A stretch of 64,000 nucleotides of DNA from Cyathus striatus (GCA_025738555.1 JAOVFP010000004.1:2294001-2358000); one strand, 5' to 3'; shown: positions 45,934 to 57,539, counted from the stretch's first letter. A program made the numbers and translations. The notes: generated from the sequence alone by a model not told the origin.

Positions 45934-46711
45934 TATGTTTCTCATAATGACCGTTTTGACGACTTTCTGAGGTCTCGGAAACATCCGTTATAATTCCCAC
46001 GCTCTTCTGAGTGTCGTGCCGTACACCCAATTCATTTTACTGTACCGTTAAGCATTACAAAACTTCATTTCAACTCTTATTTCATCGATTTATATTACAT
46101 AATCAGATAAATTATACTAAAAAGGTTTGTTATATGGTATTTTTTGTTGTATCTTGTATGTACATGTACCTGTACGCTGCTCATTAAAGTATGATCATGT
46201 CCAGATAGCACTTCCCTTACATACCTTCATGCTATTTTCCATGTTTCAGTTGGTATTTATTTAATTCAGATAACTTAAGATACTTTTTGTGGTGCCTGTG
46301 ATTTAACATAGGACATTGTCTGTTTAACCTAGTTAAATTTGAAGCTAAGATATTTGATAGCCACCTGCAAGGCTCTAATTTTTTCATGTTATACCCCTTC
46401 CACACCACTTTTATATAACACACATAGTTAGCAAATTTAAACATACCTTTTGGTAAGCAGTGTCGCTACAGATACTTAAATATAGGATGTAACATCGAGT
46501 ACCATCATATACAAAAATTTTCAGTGTCAATTATTGGCTAATAGAACATACAACAACAAAAGAAGAGCTTAAACGAAGTTCTGTCATGCAAAAATTGCCT
46601 AGCGGTACAGTAAGACGAAGTTGGATGCATATCAACGGGAGCGTGGGAATTACGACGGATATATCCGAGGCCTCAGAAAGTCGTCAAAACGGTCATTATG
46701 AAAGACATACC
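45934..46711. repeat. small element with about 130-bp inverted repeats
   Basis: Left arm CTCATAATGACCGTTTTGAC, CTTTCTGAGGTCTCGGAAAC, TTCCCACGCTC and TACTGTACCGTTA is repeated in reverse complement at 46580-46711 (GTCAAAACGGTCATTATGA). The interior of about 500 bp encodes nothing recognisable. Ends are not exact and no duplication was settled. Confidence 0.75.
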
Positions 46712-47006
46712 TGTTGTAGTAGAATATATTAAATGTATAGGTATGTACAAAAAATACTAAAAAAATGAGTACATATTGTGAGTATAGCAAAGGTTAACTA
46801 CAGCGAACCGAACTACAAGTACGGGGAATAAATGACACGTTGGAGCATCATAACATTGGAGTGTCATACATATGTAAGACAATACCGTACCATATGGCAC
46901 TTCAGGATTTTACTTTACGGTATGGGTGACGGTACAGAAACACCTGTAAACCATCCATCAGTATACGGCTGTATACTGTATACAGTATGGTTGGCAGCCT
47001 TAGGTA

Positions 47007-47405
47007 TGGTAGCATGTACAGACATGTGCGATGGGCCAGGTAAACAAATACAAATATGAAGTAATTCAGAAAGAAGTTGAATTATCTGAAATATTTCTTA
47101 TTTCTAAGTAAACTCATTATCAGAAATGTTTAGTTTGGACTTGTATCTTTACATTCAAAGAGCAATTTGGATTGGTAAAAGGTGGAGGAAGGAGTAGTAA
47201 TATGCATAAGTATGGTAGTATGTACAGATATGTGTGATGGGCCAGGTAAACAAATACAAATATGAAGTAATTCAGAAAGAAGTTAAATTATCTGACATAT
47301 TTCTTATTTGTAAGTAAAGTCATTATCAGAAATGAGTCGATTGGAGTTGTAAGCTTACATTGAAAGAGAAATTTGGATTGGCATCAGATGGACGAAAGGA
47401 TGTTA
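47007..47405. repeat. tandem duplication of about 205 bp
   Basis: ACAGACATGTGCGATGGGCC with GTAAACAAATACAAATATGA and AAGTAATTCAGAAAGAAGTT occurs twice in direct order about 205 bp apart, with a degraded third start near 47410. Identity is near 90 percent. No coding potential. Confidence 0.88.
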
Positions 47406-47791
47406 GCTTGTATAGAGAGTATAGAGATTTGTGATCAACATAGTAAACAAATAAAAACATCAACTACAATACATTGAAATTTCATTTCAGAGATCACACA
47501 TATAGCACATATACATTTAATTTCAAGGTAGAGTTTCAATATGCACAAGAACAAGAATGTTGTAACAGATAGTTGTAATTTAAAACAAAAGTAAATAGTA
47601 CAAAATGAATCGAAAAAGCTAAAAGTTGAAAGTTTTGAAATAAGAAGTTTTGTAATGTAATTTAATTGAAGTTAATATTATTTCTATCAATCAGAAAGGG
47701 ATGAGTAGAAAGAAAATAACAGGAAATAAGAAAGGTTGTGGTGTTGAATGAACAATTTTTGCAAGTTGTTAAGAGAGTAATAGAAAAAAAT

Positions 47792-49196
47792 CTAGAGGTT
47801 CTTGCCGGATTTAGAAGCTCTTTCGGCAGATTTGGAGGATTTTTCAGCAGCTTTGGCAGATTTGTCGGTAGCGCTGCGAGTCTTTTTCGCTGGAGGTTCT
47901 GGTTCATCATCGTTTGCAAGACCCAAGAAAGCATTGGCATCATCTAAAGGGTCAGGAGTGGAATGGGCAGGAGGATCTTCCATCATGGAGGCTGGTGGCT
48001 TAGGGCAAAAACCAGTGAAGTGGTTTGTGACCAGAGGTTTAGCAATAGAACTAACAGGAGTTGAGTTGGTAGTGCCGGATTGTACAATTGCTGCAGCAAT
48101 GGGCAAGTCTGAACCAGCAATAATTCGCAGTTTTTGGATCTGGAGGTGAAAAACCTATTTAAAATTCAGTTAGAAGCACTCAGTTATACATTGATATTAG
48201 TCAAACCTTTTTGTTAGGGTTTGGAACCCAGATCAACATCAGGGCCTGGATTAATACCAGAGTGCCAGGTCGTAGGTGAGATACAACCTCAGATGGGTGA
48301 ATCTGTTCATCATTAACATCGTGGTAAGGCATGTGAACCAGCAGATTGTTTCAGAGTTGAAAATCATCTTCATTGAAATCAGTCTGGACCCGAGGTGGAA
48401 AAAAACCTTTTGGGATTTCAGCTGGAAGAAAATGTCAGAGGTCAGTTGATGAAAGAAAAAAGATTATAAACTTACATTGAACCTGAGAGGAGGCGCCAGC
48501 AAGGACAGTGGAGGAGACGTTGGTCTGTAGCAAATTACGTTTCTTTGGAACAAAGAGTTTTCCCGCCTCAGGAGGAGCCTTTCAAAGAACATCAGGACAA
48601 GAATGCAATGTAAAATATGCACACACCTTATATTTCTGCTCAGATATGAATCGAATGAGATTAAAAGAATTGGTTCCATCCTTCTTGGCAATTGGAGAGA
48701 CAAAGTCGGCATGTGGCATGTTAACTGTTTCTTTGATCCTAATTTCATTAATTGTAGCAATCTGGTTGGCGAAGGCATCTGCGAGATCAGGAGGACTCCC
48801 AGTGGGAACTTCCAAGACGATTGTGTCCTTGACCCTTGATTTGTCAACAATAGGCTGGGAAGTAAAGAAAATCAGAAAGAAGAGTATAAAGAGAAGAAAA
48901 AAACCTACCATTTGGTTGTCATTAATGACATTACCACGAGGACCAACATGGGTACCTGCAGAAACAATTTGACCAAACCAAAAGTATTGTGACTCCATTC
49001 CAGGTTTGTCAGTATCCGTGTGAAAAACAATTTTTCCGAAATGGTTAGGACCAAGAGACTCAACAACAGCGGGCATGAAGTTCTTCCCATACTCCATAAC
49101 ACCAAGGGAGGGTGTGGAGTTGCCAGTGCATTTTACAAGCTGGCTGAGAAATGTGGCATAGCAGCCTTGTGAAACGCGCTGTTCGAAACAGGACAT
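47792..49196 (-). pseudogene. element-encoded small protein, paralog 4, one in-frame stop
   Basis: Exons on the minus strand: 49196-48909, 48854-48627, 48578-48476, 48421-48207, 48139-47792 (394 codons). The first intron sits where paralog 3 has its first, and exon 2 is 228 bp in both. Contains STPSLGVMEYGKNFMP, ESQYFWFGQIVSAG, GPRGNVINDN, PIVDKSRVKDTIVLE, FANQIATINEIR, RPGTLVLIQALMLIW, NPNKK. A TGA at 48351-48353 interrupts exon 4 within the segment homologous to EIQLYKNK of paralog 3. The C-terminal extension is absent from the other paralogs: Pro-rich, then acidic, then Lys/Ser/Ala repeats (KSAKAAEKSSKSAERASKSG), likely nucleic-acid binding. Same strand as and 400 bp from the helicase. The stop may be real or a sequencing error. 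Confidence 0.65.
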
Positions 49197-49598
49197 GATG
49201 TGTGGGATTGTAAATATGATGATACATGCAGTAGTACACTCAGACTTTATACATAGAATTTGAATACTGATAGAAATATATAAGATAAAGACCTGATGTG
49301 ATAAAATTGAATCAGCATATAATTGTGGAATGATTATCTTTATATTGAAGTTGAGAAAGTGATCGGGATGTTAAAGAATATTCCAGAACTTTTGATAAAG
49401 TATTGAATGGCAATATTGTGAATATCAACATAGTTATGATGTGGGATTGAAGTTAAATTAATTGAGGAATAATGCATGACCACTGGTAATGTATACAACT
49501 CAATAGCTTGTGTTCCAAGGGCGATAAAAACAGAAATGAAAAGGGTCCCAAAAAAAAGTATATAGGAATGTAAGAGAAATAAAGGGTAAAGATCAATC
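49197..49598. other. intergenic region between helicase and paralog 4
   Basis: AT-rich, about 400 bp. Expected to hold the helicase 3' untranslated region and the promoter of paralog 4. No motif, hairpin or Helitron-type 3' end (CTRR after a hairpin) stands out. Confidence 0.45.
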
Positions 49599-52500
49599 TC
49601 AAGAAGTGAGGGTCCGGTGGCGCTTACAAGGCCTCTGACAGGAGATTTCAGGGTGATGATCATTGAATACCAGAGGACGTTTAACAGGAATTTGGGGGGT
49701 ATTTATGAGATTATAATGCAAGTTTAATGAATTGGATTCATGTTGAGATGGTGATGAAACTGGCTGAAGATGAGATTGAATCTGATACTGCATAAGATTT
49801 GAACTGTTTAGGAAAGAGTTCAAAGTATTATGGTCTAGTATTGAAAGCCGGTGGAATTCATCCCGTAGCTCCTCTGATGGATGACAGGAAATGTGGGAAA
49901 AATCAAATTGACGAAGAACGAGTAATCCAGCTAGTGATTTCACACGTGACAACATTACATATGCAGACTCGCTTCCGCGACAATTACGAAGATCCACAAT
50001 TACTCTGGGCAATGTTTTCCCTTGGGCTTTATGAGCAGTTATAGCAAATGCGGGAACCAATGGCAGCTGATGACGTTTGATTAAACATTTTTTCATTGTA
50101 TATGGGTTAGTGAAATTGATTTCTGTCAAGTCAGGCAAGATAACTGCCTCTTTTTCATGTAGATTGGGCAAAGGATCAGCAGTCATAGTTTCAAGATAGA
50201 CAACACAGGATGTGGCTTCTCTAGTACCCCATTGGTTTAGTTTGTATCTAATAGACTTCAGTTTACCTATTGAACCATTTACAATACCTCCAGGAACATC
50301 ATAGTTCTGAGTGATCATGACAGGCATTCCAGGGATAAGAGGAAGACGACCTAATTGGCCACTGGTATGACCAGAATTCATAGATAATAAATGGTTTCGC
50401 AAATTTTCATCATGAATCACGTTGCTAGCATGGGAATCAGATGCATAGTACCAAGATAAGATTTGCTTCGAGTCCTGTGCAAATGTGAGTGAAGCTCTTT
50501 CATTTAGCATATCTTTAGATAAGTTATCGGAAACAATAATAGGACATTCTTTCCATTGGGACCAATCAGTCACTACATTGTGCAAGATACGTTGGGATAA
50601 GAGAGAATAATCTACATTGGTACAATTCCCAAGCCTCAAGCATCTAAGTAATTGAAGGAATTCAATATTTTCCTGTCCAGACTGGCGCATTACTTGTTTT
50701 AATATAACTACTGTGTTAACTTTTAACCATAACAATTTACCATCAATGTCCTTCTGACCCCGTTTTGATGCAGATTCTCTGACAGTTGTGTCAATATTTT
50801 TAAAGAGTCTAGATTCTCCCACAGGTGGAAGTTGAGCAAAGTCTCCAGCAAATATAATATTGATTCCTCCAAATGATGCATTATTACCTTTTGCAATAAC
50901 TAGAGCATCATTAATGTCAACCATTAATGAGCATCCTATCATAGACACTTCATCAATAAACAAGTAGTCAACACCTTCCCACATTGCTACCAGGTCTTCA
51001 CGAGTTTTGGATGTAGCACCTTTGGCAAGTTTAAGCTGAGTGAGACACAAGGCAGCATGAATAGTCATTCCTTGAATGTTTTGGGCAGCAGCCCCAGTGA
51101 AAGAAACCAGGCGGAACCAGCATTCTTGGTTACAGCGTAAAAACATTTCTCGCCAACAATTGATAACCCTGGATTTTCCTGTTCCACCGTCACCACCAAG
51201 ATACATACATAATTGTTCTGGAGACGTTTTCTGACTGTGATCTGCAACTATTATAAAAGCTTGAGTCTGTTCAGTATTTAAAGTAAAGTCATTGATTAAA
51301 GAAGGAATCAGAGACTGGGGTCCAGTACTAATTGAAGTGGAGGAATTGATATGCGAGAAATTGGAAACTAGTGGATTTTGGTGTGATAAGGGAGTCTCTG
51401 CCAGGTGAGCTATAGACATTGGCATTATGGAAGATGTTGAAGACAATGCAATACTTGGAATGGACAGTTGGGTTTTATTTTTAAAAGCAACTTTTCTATC
51501 ATCATAAGTTTTTTTCCACAGACCCTCAAGTTCCAAGTTATCTGAAAGTTGTTCCAAATTAATTTGATTTAGAGAGGTGTGAATATTGTTTGAATTACTA
51601 GTAGAATTAGGACTGAAGAGACCTGACATTTCAGCATGAAGAACACAATCTTTTGCATTGTTTTGTTGTGATGCAGAGTTTGTACTGTAGCAATTCTGAA
51701 TAGACTTTAAATGTTCCAGAATTTCATCTTCAACATCTGCACCTGCAGTAAAATCATCACCTATTTGCATACCATGACGACGTATGCGATTGCGAGCAGA
51801 GTTACGGTTTTTAATCATTCTGGAAAAGTGATCATCTCTACTATCTTTGCATTCATGAAGAACTTGCATATTGTTGATAATTTGTTGTATACGCTCTGAG
51901 CAATTAACCAAAAAGTGATCAAACGCATGTAACCATGAAGAGTAATGCTGACGAAGATCAAGCACATTTCGCCAGGGAAGAAAGAAGATTAGCATTAAGT
52001 GTGCATGGCGCTCACGTGAAATATCATGATCACGACGAGGTAATGCAGGACCTGAAGGAACATTAATAAAATAAGAACCTGGAAAACAAATTGAAGTTTC
52101 ATGTGTTGAAGCTTCAGGATGTTGAGAAAGAAAAGATATTCGAGTTTTTGATTTTGATGAATGAGATGAGGGATTGTGATTGTCAGTGCCAGTAACATTT
52201 GTATCAATATTGCTGGTATCATCAACTGGATTTGACATGTTACTGGGTTTTTTTTTTCTGCAAGGTTCTTTATCAGTTTGTGATATAAAATCCCATAAGC
52301 ACATGTCCTGTAGAGCTGTACCCCAAAACACATAATCTGCCATTTGAGATCCCTTTGTTATAAGATTGCCATTGTGATTACCTTTCACCGTTACATCTTC
52401 TCCATCATTTAATGGAAATTCATTGATCATTTCATCATCAGTATCTGAATAATTGATATCATCATCTTCAGAGTCAGAATCAGAGTTTTCACTATATTCT

Positions 52501-55500
52501 GAAAGGTGATTTACATCTGTTAATTGTTCAGCATTGGAACCTTGGACATTTTGATGTAGTGTTGAAGAAGAGGTGCGCTTGTTGTAACATTCAGGTGAAG
52601 GTAACTGAGATTCAATCAAATTCTCAAAAACAATCCAGAAAAGGCTACGAAAATTGTGACTGGTGTAATGATCACCAAAGTCCAATAAGTAGCTGGCAAC
52701 TTGTTGGGATGATAATTCTTGATGGGATATCATGGTATAAGCACATTTTTGAAGCAGCTTTTTACCCTTAATTTCAGAACTGTTCCCATCGTCAGTCCCA
52801 TCCTGTTCATCTAACATCTTATGAATAGCTACTTGAAGAGCTGAATAGGCTACATGTGATTTTAATGGAGATTTAGAAATATAATCAGCTATATAGTAAA
52901 ATATTGCCTTAGCAGCTGGACCTGAAAGAATAAATTTCATATCCATATTGGATCTTACAGCTCTAATACTAGTGTCATTGTAATTGTTTACATTAACATC
53001 TTGACATCTTAACACCAGTTCTCCAGTTTCATGGTTGAAAAATGTATGAGAAATTACAGTTCCAGAACCTAATCCAAAACGACATACTTTTTCACTGTCA
53101 TTCTTACAGTACTTGAAACATGTAGCAGAATGAAGATGGGTCTGACACTGTTTTACAAGAAGATGAAAGTCTTTATTGTTAAGAATATCATAGTTAGGAT
53201 TATTGACTTGAGATGAATCAAAACCAAATGTTGAGCATGGATGACAAAGTAACAAACAATCAGATATATCAGATTCAACTTCTTGAGGAATACCATTGAA
53301 AATAGTGGAGTCAAGAAATGTTTCCAAGCGATGTTGAAACTGATGATCTTGCAAAGTTTGAATATGTTCTTTAATTTGTTGAGGATTGATTGCTCCTTCA
53401 ATCCACACAATCATATGACAATGGAGTGAACCTCTGCCTTGAGCCTCAACACAACCATAATAGGCTGAAACAACTCCTAATGCACCAAGTTCCAAATTAA
53501 CACCTTTTTTAGGTTTGTAGCCCAAAATGTCATGAATGTAGGCTTCCATCATTACATTGAAAAATTGAGCACCAACAACAGGATTGCGAGCAATAAGCGA
53601 TGCAAGAGAAAAATAAACCGATTGAGAGTTGTTTAGAAGGTCTTCAATATGCAAATTATTACCAGCCAAATAGCTTACAATCGGGTTATAAACATCTGCA
53701 GGATTAATTGTTAAGTAAAATGTAGGAAGACCTTTCTCAATAACTAATGAACGAATTTCATTCCGCATTACTGTTTTTGCAGCACTTGAGCCTGGTACAG
53801 GAGCAGTTACAGCTTTCACTTCTTGCATTAATTGCAAAACATTCTGTTGTTCAGCATTTGTTGCAGATAGTTGTTCTCCGGTGGACATTTTTGATACCAT
53901 ATGCTCTATGGTTTCAAGAGATATAGTTGCAAATCGAGAAGCAACTTGATTAAAGTTGGATTTTTTAACCCTAAGACTGATATGGAGGAGAGCCTTTCGA
54001 CGTTGTATTATATTAAATACTGTAAACATAAAAGTAGGATGTAGTTGAAACCTGTGATCAGTATAAGTTAGTAGATGTTTGACATGTCTTTGAAAAGATA
54101 GGGACACAGGATGACCAGAATCTTCAGGACCACCAATTCCATAAGGAAACAGAGTAGGATAAGTTAGTGGAAGCAAGGAGGGGTTGTTGAATTCATTAAC
54201 AGGAAGTGGATCATGAGGAATCTGAACATATGAACCTCCTTTCTGTTTTAAATGTTTTAAAGCAGCAGCACGAAGTTCATGAGCAGGTGTATTAGCATTG
54301 ATGTCTGTAACTACAATACTTTTGAAAGTGTCAGGAGCAGAAGCTGATGGTTCATCATTATCATTGACATTTAATTTTGATACTAAAGATTCAGCACTCT
54401 CAGTACTTGCTACTACTTGTATATGAAAAGGTGGTATGAATTCAGATTCGAATGTATTCAATCGGTTTACATCAATAGTAACATCTGAGTACAAAGAATT
54501 ATTTTGTTTTAACCAATTAAGAGCATTTTGCACTTTTTGTTTTCGTACAATTAGTGGCTTTGCCTTTTTTTCTAGCCATTCTTGAGAAGGTGCAGTTGTG
54601 CCAATAAATATTACACAAATATGAGTCATTACATCTTCAATAGTGGGAGGAAGAATATTGAGTAATTCTGATGGACGTTGTGGAAAAATAATGACATGGC
54701 CCTTAATGCTTTTCTGAGTGGTAGGAATATCAAGAGACTGATGTCGTTGTGATAATTGGACTATTAAAGCCTTTGCATGGCAGCGAGCTATCATGGTTTG
54801 TTCTACAATAGTTAGATCTTGCAATTCTGGTGGTACCAAACCAAGATAGTTCTTATTTGCCAGTGAAAGTGGAGGTGTTTTAGCCCGTTTTAAACAAGAA
54901 TAACAATTTGAGCATAATTTTATAAAGTAATTGTCAGATTCTGAATTAGAGGAATTATCTAAAAGGAGTCCATCAGGATGTAAAAGATAGTTTTTGAAGC
55001 AATCTGGGATGGAAGGTAATGGAATGGTGGAAGGAAATAAAAAATCAGAAAGAGGGTTAAGATTAATATTAGAGGAATTCACCATGACACCATTTGTAGT
55101 GTAATGAATACCAGCACAAGATGCACATACCTGTAGTGACAGAGTAGATTTGCTGGTACTATTCCTAAAATTTTCAACTAATTTATTTTTCTGTGTATCT
55201 GAAAGAATCTGAGGCCAATTTTTACGGATTTCATTTATTGAGGTATTAATACATGAGTTTTTGGCAATGAAATCTTTCAAAATGGAGACAAGATTCATTA
55301 CAGAGAATGATGTTGGATTTTCCACATTAATATCTAGAGATTTTAAGACAAGAATTAGACCAGTTACACTAACATTTGAAGTTGCAATTGCACATAATAC
55401 ATGATTTCGAAGCTCAGATTGTGATGGTACTTTCTGTAGAGAGGTTTGACATTCTGATCGAAAATGCATACACTGATAGTTATCTGAAGTTGCACACCAC

Positions 55501-56033
55501 CCATTGCAAATGTGGTTTGCTAATTGATCTTGAAGATCATGTAGTGTCCAGGAGTTGCAGGGAATAGTAACTCCATGACTAGATAGTGTTAACTCTATGT
55601 CTTTCTTTCTGAGACTACGTATACTATTTAACAAAGAAGAAACTGAGTTAATTAACAATGATGGGTCAGACTTATACCGATTATTGAATAGTGACAAGCT
55701 ATGAATAAGATGAGATGTCGTTACATTATTAGGTAAAGGAATGTCAAGGAAAGAAGCTAAAGAAGATAGATTATCAACAGACAATGGTGTTTGTAGAATC
55801 GATTCAAGAAAGTAGCTTTTCAAATGCGAGGGAGACAGAAACACTGAAGTGCAGGATCTGCAGAGAATATGATCATGAATGGTGAAGCAGGTTCCAGAAA
55901 ATATATGATTAAAAAAGTCATGTAGTAAAGAACTGTGAACATTATTAATAGCAATGCCATGATTTTTTAATGTATATTTCAAATAAATGATAGATGTGAA
56001 TAGATGTGATGGGTCATTAGGTTGACCAAACAA
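49599..56033 (-). CDS. Helitron-type Rep nuclease / PIF1-family DNA helicase
   Basis: One uninterrupted frame of 2,144 codons. Residues about 1-350 are a Cys-containing N-terminal region (CRSCTSVFLSP, CASCAGIHYT). About 370-510 resembles DUF6570 (CSNCYSCLKRAK, LVPPELQDLTIVEQTMIA). About 640-1060 is the Helitron-like Rep region with LPTFYLTINPADVYNP, the metal-binding HxH at His871 and His873 (GRGSLHCHMIVW) and paired tyrosines Tyr1047 and Tyr1051 (YIADY) that would nick and rejoin DNA. An acidic linker follows (about 1190-1230). The SF1B helicase has Walker A GGDGGTGKS (Lys1620), Walker B FIDEVSM (Asp1694) and a C-terminal motif HKAQGKTLPRVIVDL. It would initiate rolling-circle replication and unwind DNA. 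The frame opens at a TTG; the true start probably lies in an upstream exon (RTRNRLLAPSLD near 56120-56180), but joining it meets a TGA. Confidence 0.85.
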   Translation of the reverse strand: MFGQPNDPSHLFTSIIYLKYTLKNHGIAINNVHSSLLHDFFNHIFSGTCFTIHDHILCRSCTSVFLSPSHLKSYFLESILQTPLSVDNLSSLASFLDIPLPNNVTTSHLIHSLSLFNNRYKSDPSLLINSVSSLLNSIRSLRKKDIELTLSSHGVTIPCNSWTLHDLQDQLANHICNGWCATSDNYQCMHFRSECQTSLQKVPSQSELRNHVLCAIATSNVSVTGLILVLKSLDINVENPTSFSVMNLVSILKDFIAKNSCINTSINEIRKNWPQILSDTQKNKLVENFRNSTSKSTLSLQVCASCAGIHYTTNGVMVNSSNINLNPLSDFLFPSTIPLPSIPDCFKNYLLHPDGLLLDNSSNSESDNYFIKLCSNCYSCLKRAKTPPLSLANKNYLGLVPPELQDLTIVEQTMIARCHAKALIVQLSQRHQSLDIPTTQKSIKGHVIIFPQRPSELLNILPPTIEDVMTHICVIFIGTTAPSQEWLEKKAKPLIVRKQKVQNALNWLKQNNSLYSDVTIDVNRLNTFESEFIPPFHIQVVASTESAESLVSKLNVNDNDEPSASAPDTFKSIVVTDINANTPAHELRAAALKHLKQKGGSYVQIPHDPLPVNEFNNPSLLPLTYPTLFPYGIGGPEDSGHPVSLSFQRHVKHLLTYTDHRFQLHPTFMFTVFNIIQRRKALLHISLRVKKSNFNQVASRFATISLETIEHMVSKMSTGEQLSATNAEQQNVLQLMQEVKAVTAPVPGSSAAKTVMRNEIRSLVIEKGLPTFYLTINPADVYNPIVSYLAGNNLHIEDLLNNSQSVYFSLASLIARNPVVGAQFFNVMMEAYIHDILGYKPKKGVNLELGALGVVSAYYGCVEAQGRGSLHCHMIVWIEGAINPQQIKEHIQTLQDHQFQHRLETFLDSTIFNGIPQEVESDISDCLLLCHPCSTFGFDSSQVNNPNYDILNNKDFHLLVKQCQTHLHSATCFKYCKNDSEKVCRFGLGSGTVISHTFFNHETGELVLRCQDVNVNNYNDTSIRAVRSNMDMKFILSGPAAKAIFYYIADYISKSPLKSHVAYSALQVAIHKMLDEQDGTDDGNSSEIKGKKLLQKCAYTMISHQELSSQQVASYLLDFGDHYTSHNFRSLFWIVFENLIESQLPSPECYNKRTSSSTLHQNVQGSNAEQLTDVNHLSEYSENSDSDSEDDDINYSDTDDEMINEFPLNDGEDVTVKGNHNGNLITKGSQMADYVFWGTALQDMCLWDFISQTDKEPCRKKKPSNMSNPVDDTSNIDTNVTGTDNHNPSSHSSKSKTRISFLSQHPEASTHETSICFPGSYFINVPSGPALPRRDHDISRERHAHLMLIFFLPWRNVLDLRQHYSSWLHAFDHFLVNCSERIQQIINNMQVLHECKDSRDDHFSRMIKNRNSARNRIRRHGMQIGDDFTAGADVEDEILEHLKSIQNCYSTNSASQQNNAKDCVLHAEMSGLFSPNSTSNSNNIHTSLNQINLEQLSDNLELEGLWKKTYDDRKVAFKNKTQLSIPSIALSSTSSIMPMSIAHLAETPLSHQNPLVSNFSHINSSTSISTGPQSLIPSLINDFTLNTEQTQAFIIVADHSQKTSPEQLCMYLGGDGGTGKSRVINCWREMFLRCNQECWFRLVSFTGAAAQNIQGMTIHAALCLTQLKLAKGATSKTREDLVAMWEGVDYLFIDEVSMIGCSLMVDINDALVIAKGNNASFGGINIIFAGDFAQLPPVGESRLFKNIDTTVRESASKRGQKDIDGKLLWLKVNTVVILKQVMRQSGQENIEFLQLLRCLRLGNCTNVDYSLLSQRILHNVVTDWSQWKECPIIVSDNLSKDMLNERASLTFAQDSKQILSWYYASDSHASNVIHDENLRNHLLSMNSGHTSGQLGRLPLIPGMPVMITQNYDVPGGIVNGSIGKLKSIRYKLNQWGTREATSCVVYLETMTADPLPNLHEKEAVILPDLTEINFTNPYTMKKCLIKRHQLPLVPAFAITAHKAQGKTLPRVIVDLRNCRGSESAYVMLSRVKSLAGLLVLRQFDFSHISCHPSEELRDEFHRLSILDHNTLNSFLNSSNLMQYQIQSHLQPVSSPSQHESNSLNLHYNLINTPQIPVKRPLVFNDHHPEISCQRPCKRHRTLTS

Positions 56034-57539
56034 GGCATGTCACTGGATAAAATGGTCAGCAAGAGGTGAGTAAGTAAACTGAAAACAACATACATAATTT
56101 GTAGATGAGCTAGATGGTTCCGCATTGTCTAACGAGGGAGCGAGTAGGCGGTTACGTGTGCGAGAACCAATTGGTTCATTTTCGTTGTGAGGTGTAATTC
56201 TTGATTAAAGAGTGTAAGTCAATTGTAGATAACAAAAGAAACAAATTTACATGTGAGTTTGCAAGCTCATTAGAGTGAGAGTGTAAAGGGGTGGTGGCAA
56301 GAATAATGATGTTGGGAAGCAAATTAAAGTCATTTATAACAAGGAGAACTGAATTGCAAGCCAAACAATACAGTTGTTTCAAATTATAATAAACTTGTAA
56401 TTGATCAAATGTGTGTCATCTTGCACCCACTGAATAAAGTTTGAATTCTACGATAGCCTTTCAATTGATCAAATGTGGGATTGACGTCATGATGTAACAC
56501 ATATGAGAAAGAGAGGGGAGAGGAGGTAGATCGGGTAACGTTGCAAAGATGTTGTTAAAGCCACCGAGTTACACAGTGTGGCCGTTAGAACAGTGCAGCA
56601 GTTTCTTATCGTCCAAGTGAGCAGGGTACGAGAGCTTATGGGAATAAGGACAGTGTACAGAGTGCGCAAGTACACTTAGTATAGATGAGCACGAAAGTAC
56701 TGAAGGGTGGTATATATATTACATTTGTTATTGCCGAACGGGGTATTTTGCTTGGCCATGGCGGGATTTGGCGAGATGGGTCCTGACAAGGTCCTGATGT
56801 GTTGATAATCAAATCCATTGCAGAGACTCGACCATAATGTTTTGATGTAAGCATTTCCAGACCCGAGAAGTCTCTCTATATATGCCTATGTCATCAAATG
56901 CCTAGGCGCAATTATGTGAGTATGGGATATGACAGGCAGCCAGAGGCTGAGTGACTGTGACTTCGAACTGCCGTTGGTCTTTTCAAGTAAGTAGATTGGC
57001 CAATCATAGGACTGCTGTACTGACGGTACCGACACGCTCTATAACCACCGAGAACAATATCGGAACACGGTCAGGCCTCTTTACTAAATGCTCGGCTGGA
57101 CGGTTCGATAAGAAGACATTTGGTAGCTGTAGGGTAACAGCGCATAGCATGTGTACATAGGTCGGACGTTAAAAGACAGCAAATAAGCATGCAGCAATTG
57201 ACCTGAGAAGTAGGAGGCGGACGGCGCATTGGGTTAGCATCGACATTTGACACCGTGAAAGTCGATCTTTTGCACGAGTAAATAAGTTCACGGTTGAATG
57301 AGGTGAGAAAAGATATACTTTCGATGTGGAAGAGGTAGATGAGAGGTTGAGGAATGTTGGTGAAGTCTGGGTGGACGACATTGAGTTGTTCCAATGATTG
57401 AGCACATGGTGTCACACAGGTCACAACAATTCAGAAGGAGCATCAGCCAATCAGGTTGAGATCTTATCCAAGATCCTCAAATTACCATATCCGGTGGCCC
57501 AAAGGTCCCTAATACCCAACTACCTTAAAAGGTAGTGGG
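56034..57539. other. region upstream of the helicase, possible short exons
   Basis: At 56100-56195 on the minus strand an open stretch NENEPIGSRTRNRLLAP followed by GTATGTTG...ATCCAG (51 bp) looks like a first helicase exon and intron. At 57071-57424 a minus-strand frame (HPDFTNIPQPLIYLFHIE, NPMRRPPPTSQ) may be a small unknown gene. CpG sites are retained here. Nothing further identified. Confidence 0.4.

Noticed and set aside
49196..56200. Classical Helitron boundaries (5' TC and 3' CTRR with hairpin) around the helicase
   Set aside because: I found no convincing 3' hairpin plus CTRR near either flank, so Helitron ends are not annotated.
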